The position numbers were made by a program, and so were the translations under genes. Under the pieces are notes generated by a model. That model did not search any database, was not told the origin of the DNA, and saw nothing but the letters and a program-made list of their open reading frames with translations. A stretch of DNA of 64,000 nt, from the NCBI RefSeq assembly GCF_012769535.1, contig NZ_CP046565.1:2060501-2124500 (forward strand). The letters run 5' to 3'. Source of the stretch: Methylococcus geothermalis (lineage in GTDB: Bacteria; Pseudomonadota; Gammaproteobacteria; Methylococcales; Methylococcaceae). Positions 60,129-64,000 of the stretch are shown piece after piece (position 1 is the first letter of the stretch; each line of letters opens with the position of its first letter).

Positions 60129-62294
60129 GTGAGTACCGGATCGAACGAACTCGGGTTTGGCCTGATGCTGGCCGCTGCCCTCGCGCTGGCGGGCTGCGAG
60201 GGGCCGCTCAACAGTCCCTACCCGGCGGCCGATGCCGAGCGCAACATCCTGTATTCCTCGTTTTCCGAACGCCCGAAGCACCTCGACCCCGCGCGCGCTT
60301 ACAGCTCCGACGAAAGTCTCATCATCGGCCAGATCTACGAGCCGCTGCTGCAGTACCACTACCTCAAGCGCCCTTATGTCCTGGAGCCAGCGACCGCCGA
60401 GGCGCTGCCGGAGATCCGCTATCTCGATGCCAGCGGAAAGGTGCTGCCGGCCGGGGCGCCGGATTCGGCGATCGCCTACAGTGAGTACGATTTCCGCCTC
60501 AAGCCGGGCATCCGTTTCCAGCCGCATCCGGCGTTCGCCCGCGGCGCCGGGGGTGAATACCTCTATCATCATCTGAGGCCCGAGCAGTTCGCCGGCATCC
60601 GCACCCTGGCGGATTTCCGCGAAACCGGTACGCGCGAGCTGACGGCGGAGGACTATGCCTACCAGATCAAGCGCCTGCTGCATCCGGCGCTGCATTCGCC
60701 GATCGCCGAGCTGATGAAGGAGCATATCGTCGGCTTCAAAGCGCTGGGCGATGCCCTGGAGCGGGACTATTTCGCAGCTCCCAAGGGCCGCTTCTTCGAT
60801 CTGCGGCCCTACGCCGTGGAGGGCGTCCAGGTCCCTGACAGCCATCGCCTGGTGATCCGGCTGTACGGCAAATATCCGCAGTTCCGCTTCTGGCTGGCGA
60901 TGACCTTCTTCGCCCCGATGCCCTGGGAAGCCGACGCCTTCTATGCCCAGCCGGGGCTGATCGAGAAGAACATCACCCTGGACTGGTATCCGGTGGGCTC
61001 GGGTCCCTACCTGCTGGCGGAGAACAACCCCAACCGCCGGATGGTGCTGGAGCGCAATCCTTACTTCCATGAGGACCGCTATCCGGCGGAAGGCGATCCC
61101 GAGGACGGACCGAACGGACTGCTGGCCGATGCGGGCAGGCTTTTGCCCCTGGTAGACCGGGTGGTGATGAATCTGGAGAAGGAAACGATCCCCTATTGGA
61201 ACAAGTTCCTGCAGGGTTATTACGACTATTCCGGCATCGCCTCGGACAACTTCGACCAGGCGGTGCAATTCGGCAGCTCAGGCAGCCCGGAGCTGACGCC
61301 GGAAATGCTGGAGAAGGGCATCCGGCTGGAAACGTCCGTGGCGGCCTCCGATTACTATCTGGGCTTCAACCTGCGCGACCCGGTGGTCGGCGGGCTGGAC
61401 GAGGCGCACTGCAAGCTGCGCCAAGCGCTCAGCATCGCCATGGACTACGAGGAATTCATCTCGATCTTCATGAACGGGCGCGGCGTGGCGGCGCAGGGCG
61501 TGCTGCCGCCGGGCATCTACGGCTACCAGGAGGGCGAGAAGGGTATCAACCCTTACGTCTACGACTGGGTGGACGGGGTTCCGCGGAGGAAGAGCATCGA
61601 GACCGCCCGCCGCTTGCTGGCCGAGGCCGGCTATCCCAACGGCGTCGACGCCGCGACCGGCAAGCCTTTGGTGCTCTATCTCGATCTTTCCACCCACGGG
61701 GCCGACGACAAGCCGCTGCTCGCCTGGTATCGCAAGCAACTGGAAAAGCTCGGTGTGCAGCTGGTGTTCCGGGCCACCGATTACAACCAGTTCCAGCAGA
61801 AGATGGCGGCGGGCAATGCCCAGATCTACCAATGGGGCTGGAATGCCGATTATCCGGATCCGGAGAATTTCTTCTTCCTGCTGTACGGGCGCAATGCCAA
61901 GGTGCCGAACGGCGGCGAAAATGCCTCGAACTATGTCAGCGAGGAATTCGACCGCTTGTTCGAGCGGATGCGGAATCTGGACGACGGCCCCGAGCGCTTG
62001 AGGCTGATCGAGGCCCTGCAGGAGAAGGTCCGGCACGATGCGCCCTGGATCTTCGGGCTGCATCCCAAGAGTTTCTCGCTGCATCACGCCTGGTACGGCA
62101 ATCTCAAGCCCCATCTGATGGCCAACAACAAGCTCAAGTACATGAAGATCGATGCCCGACAGCGCGCGGCCCGGCGCGCCGCGTGGAACCGGCCGGTGTG
62201 GTGGCCGCTGCTGGCGGGCTTCGCGCTGCTGCTCGCGGCAGTCGTCCCGGCTTACCGGCACTACCGGCAGCGGCAGAGGGCTGCCGCGCGATGA
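60129..62294 (+). CDS. Peptide/oligopeptide-type ABC transporter substrate-binding lipoprotein with C-terminal membrane segment
   Basis: A family 5 extracellular binding protein of 721 residues. A lipobox (LALAGC, Cys23) ends the signal peptide. The body has the SBP_bac_5 features PKHLDPARAYSSDESLI, YEPLLQYHYL, GSGPYLLAENNPNRRMVLERNPYF and the QWGWNADYPDPENFFFLLYG loop. Unusually, a C-terminal hydrophobic segment (about 695-715) follows. The GTG at 60129 is chosen because it gives the signal peptide; Shine-Dalgarno is weak. Its stop overlaps the permease start (ATGA). The substrate is probably a peptide or similar compound. Confidence 0.9.
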   Translation: MSTGSNELGFGLMLAAALALAGCEGPLNSPYPAADAERNILYSSFSERPKHLDPARAYSSDESLIIGQIYEPLLQYHYLKRPYVLEPATAEALPEIRYLDASGKVLPAGAPDSAIAYSEYDFRLKPGIRFQPHPAFARGAGGEYLYHHLRPEQFAGIRTLADFRETGTRELTAEDYAYQIKRLLHPALHSPIAELMKEHIVGFKALGDALERDYFAAPKGRFFDLRPYAVEGVQVPDSHRLVIRLYGKYPQFRFWLAMTFFAPMPWEADAFYAQPGLIEKNITLDWYPVGSGPYLLAENNPNRRMVLERNPYFHEDRYPAEGDPEDGPNGLLADAGRLLPLVDRVVMNLEKETIPYWNKFLQGYYDYSGIASDNFDQAVQFGSSGSPELTPEMLEKGIRLETSVAASDYYLGFNLRDPVVGGLDEAHCKLRQALSIAMDYEEFISIFMNGRGVAAQGVLPPGIYGYQEGEKGINPYVYDWVDGVPRRKSIETARRLLAEAGYPNGVDAATGKPLVLYLDLSTHGADDKPLLAWYRKQLEKLGVQLVFRATDYNQFQQKMAAGNAQIYQWGWNADYPDPENFFFLLYGRNAKVPNGGENASNYVSEEFDRLFERMRNLDDGPERLRLIEALQEKVRHDAPWIFGLHPKSFSLHHAWYGNLKPHLMANNKLKYMKIDARQRAARRAAWNRPVWWPLLAGFALLLAAVVPAYRHYRQRQRAAAR

Positions 62295-63268
62295 CGGCCT
62301 ATCTGATCCGGCGGGCGCTGTACGCGCTGCCCTTGCTGCTCGGGGTGAATGTCCTCACCTTCGTGCTGTTCTTCGTGGTCAACAGTCCCGACGACATGGC
62401 CCGCATGCATCTGGGCCAGAAGCACGTGACCCAGGAGGCGATCGATCTGTGGAAGCACGAGCGGGGCTACGATCTGCCGCAGCTCTGGAACGGCGAGGCC
62501 GAAGGGGTCGGTAAACTGACCGAGACCATCTTCTACCAGAAATCGGTGGGGCTGTTCCTGTTCCGCTTCGGCCGCTCCGACAGCGGGCGCGACATCGGCG
62601 CGGACATCGCCCAGCGGGCTTGGCCTTCGCTGGCCTTCGCCGTACCCGCCCTGATCTTCGGGCTCCTGGTCCACATCACCCTGGCGGTCGGGCTGGTCTT
62701 CTTTCGGCTGACCTACCTGGAATTCTGGGGCGTCGCGGCCTGCGTGGCGATGCTGTCGATCTCCTCGCTGTTCTACATCATCGGCGGTCAGTACCTTTTG
62801 GGGAAGCTCTTGCTGCTGGTGCCGATTTCCGGCTACGACGGCGGCTGGAACGCCGTGAAATTCCTGATCCTGCCGGTGGTCATCAGCGTGGTGGCGGGCA
62901 CCGGTTCCGGCGTGCGCTGGTACAGGACGCTGTTCCTGGAAGAAGTCGAGCGCGACTACGTCCGTACCGCCCGCGCCAAGGGACTCTCGGAAACCCGGGT
63001 GCTGTTCACCCATGTGCTGCGCAATGCGCTGATACCGATCCTCACCGGCGTCGTGGTCATCTTGCCTTCGCTGTTCATCGGCAGCCTCATCACCGAATCG
63101 TTCTTCGCCATTCCGGGCCTGGGCAGCTACACCATCGACGCCATCGCCCAGCAGGATTTCGCCATCGTCCGCGCCATGGTGTTCCTGGGCTCGGCGCTGT
63201 ACATCCTGGGGCTGGTGTTGACCGACATTTCCTACACCCTGGCCGATCCGCGCGTGCGCCTCAACTGA
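62291..63268 (+). CDS. ABC transporter permease (DppB/OppB/YejB type)
   Basis: A 325-residue inner-membrane permease with about six membrane segments. The N terminus MTAYLIRRALYALPLLLGVN is typical of DppB-type proteins, and the cytoplasmic ATPase-contact loop is visible as YVRTARAKGLSETRVLFTHVLRNALIPI (key part RTARAKGLSE). A roughly 60-residue insert after the first membrane segment (NSPDDMARMH...) differs from short DppB members and is closer to YejB-like proteins. It overlaps both neighbours by short ATGA-type junctions, so the operon is tightly coupled. Confidence 0.93.
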   Translation: MTAYLIRRALYALPLLLGVNVLTFVLFFVVNSPDDMARMHLGQKHVTQEAIDLWKHERGYDLPQLWNGEAEGVGKLTETIFYQKSVGLFLFRFGRSDSGRDIGADIAQRAWPSLAFAVPALIFGLLVHITLAVGLVFFRLTYLEFWGVAACVAMLSISSLFYIIGGQYLLGKLLLLVPISGYDGGWNAVKFLILPVVISVVAGTGSGVRWYRTLFLEEVERDYVRTARAKGLSETRVLFTHVLRNALIPILTGVVVILPSLFIGSLITESFFAIPGLGSYTIDAIAQQDFAIVRAMVFLGSALYILGLVLTDISYTLADPRVRLN

Positions 63269-64000
63269 TGCTGACCCTGTTCTGGACCGACGCTTTATTT
63301 CTGCTGCTGCTCGCCATGTTGGGCGGGTTGATCTGGCAGACCCGCAGGCACGAACATCTGCGCCGGCCTTGGCGCAAGGTTGCCCGGAGCCGCAGCGCGA
63401 TGATCTCGGCGGTGATCCTGGTGGTATACCTGCTGATCGCAGTGCTCGATTCGATCCATTTCCTGCCGCGAGACGGGGAGGGCGGGGCTCGTTTCAAGAC
63501 CGAACCGGTCAGCGCGCTGGACTGGTGTTTGACGCCGCTGCGGACACGGGTGGAGAAGACCTATTCGGCGCCCCTTGCCGTACATGGCTATGCCAGGGAA
63601 AACCTCCGCTTGCCCGACGGCAGTACCCGCTGGGACTATCCGCGCCTCAAGTACGGCGGCGCCCAGCTGAAAGACCCGGCGCGGAGCTGGCTGGGCGACG
63701 TGCTGCGGACCGGCCTCAAGGGCGCGGCCGACGGTTTCGGCTTAGGGACCATCCTCGGCTTAGGGATAGTGGCTTTGATCGCCCGTGTGCGGGGCCTGCC
63801 GTTTTCCCTGGTCGGCGGCGAAGTGCTGTCGGGCCAGAGCGAGATTCCCTGGCGCGCCATGCTGGGCACCGTCATCGCGCTGTGCGTCGGCGGCGGTGTG
63901 CTGGCAGAACTGAGCCTGAAATACCATGTGTTCGGCACCGATAAAGTCGGCGAAGACGTGCTTTACCAAAGCCTCAAGAGCATCCGCACCGGCATTTTGA
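63268..64000 (+). CDS. ABC transporter permease (DppC/OppC/YejE type), 3' end cut by window
   Basis: The first 244 codons are visible and remain open at the window end. The protein starts with a membrane segment (about 3-22), a cytoplasmic stretch with many Arg, a second segment (SAMISAVILVVYLLIAVL), and a long periplasmic insertion. A further hydrophobic pair (GLGTILGLGIVALIARV and AMLGTVIALCVGGGVLA) follows, then the hallmark FGTDKVGEDVLYQSLKSIRTGI seen in DppC/OppC permeases. The ATPase gene expected downstream is outside the window. The start overlaps the previous stop (TGATG). Confidence 0.9.
   Translation, partial: MLTLFWTDALFLLLLAMLGGLIWQTRRHEHLRRPWRKVARSRSAMISAVILVVYLLIAVLDSIHFLPRDGEGGARFKTEPVSALDWCLTPLRTRVEKTYSAPLAVHGYARENLRLPDGSTRWDYPRLKYGGAQLKDPARSWLGDVLRTGLKGAADGFGLGTILGLGIVALIARVRGLPFSLVGGEVLSGQSEIPWRAMLGTVIALCVGGGVLAELSLKYHVFGTDKVGEDVLYQSLKSIRTGIL

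Overview
The window reads as a compact, high-GC gammaproteobacterial chromosome segment. The best guess is a Methylococcus-like methanotroph. Four things point there: the conserved gammaproteobacterial order aat-bpt-infA-clpA-clpS; the nudJ-mnmA-purB neighbourhood; a three-gene block of archaeal-type C1-cofactor genes (MfnB-like, DUF447, dihydropteroate-synthase-like) as found in tetrahydromethanopterin/methanofuran-using methylotrophs; and a pyrophosphate-dependent phosphofructokinase next to a membrane H+-pyrophosphatase, a pair known from Methylococcus. No methane monooxygenase or methanol dehydrogenase gene lies in the window, so the lifestyle is an inference.

Layout. 1-5000: protein-turnover and translation genes (aat, partial; bpt; infA; convergent clpA/clpS) and a membrane c-type cytochrome. 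5000-15750: housekeeping genes mostly on the + strand (nudJ, mnmA, purB, lolA, rarA, birA, coaX, a SPOR protein, fmdB, aspS), with heme A synthase ctaA on the - strand. 15750-30300: accessory region on the - strand holding a GGDEF/EAL protein, a 2,912-residue polyketide synthase and an orphan CusA/CzcA-type RND pump. 30300-31700: a vapBC toxin-antitoxin pair with a palindromic operator, and ubiX. 31700-36000: VOC protein, pyrD and the three C1-cofactor genes, all on the - strand. 36000-45350: a CheB/CheR/PAS/GGDEF/EAL fusion, pgi, argH, a histidine phosphatase and a CBS-domain CorC-family membrane protein. 45700-51650: pfp, hppA, prlC, rubredoxin. 51980-54940: a Tim44-like membrane protein, TlpA-like thioredoxin, hemJ, a second fmdB and a LuxR-type regulator. 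55350-58990: two secreted proteins of unknown function in DNA that is visibly less GC-rich than the rest. 59200-64000: fabI and the first three genes of a peptide/oligopeptide-type ABC transporter, cut by the window end.

The most unusual item is the polyketide synthase. Read from sequence, its order is KS-AT-GAF-GAF-ACP-ACP-KR-DH-PPTase-like-hotdog-hotdog. The KR-DH-PPTase backbone and the terminal hotdog resemble enediyne-type synthases and their separate TEBC thioesterase. The tandem ACPs with a DSIK phosphopantetheine site resemble polyunsaturated-fatty-acid synthases. Two GAF (small-ligand sensor) domains inside a synthase are not a usual component of either. Its leader also carries a terminator-like hairpin with an 8-U tract directly before the ribosome-binding site.

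The segment also carries several palindromes in intergenic DNA (5042-5063, 15842-15937, 30362-30384, 45455-45477, 54966-54993) and C/G-rich dispersed intergenic repeats. I saw no rRNA, tRNA, CRISPR array or intact insertion sequence.
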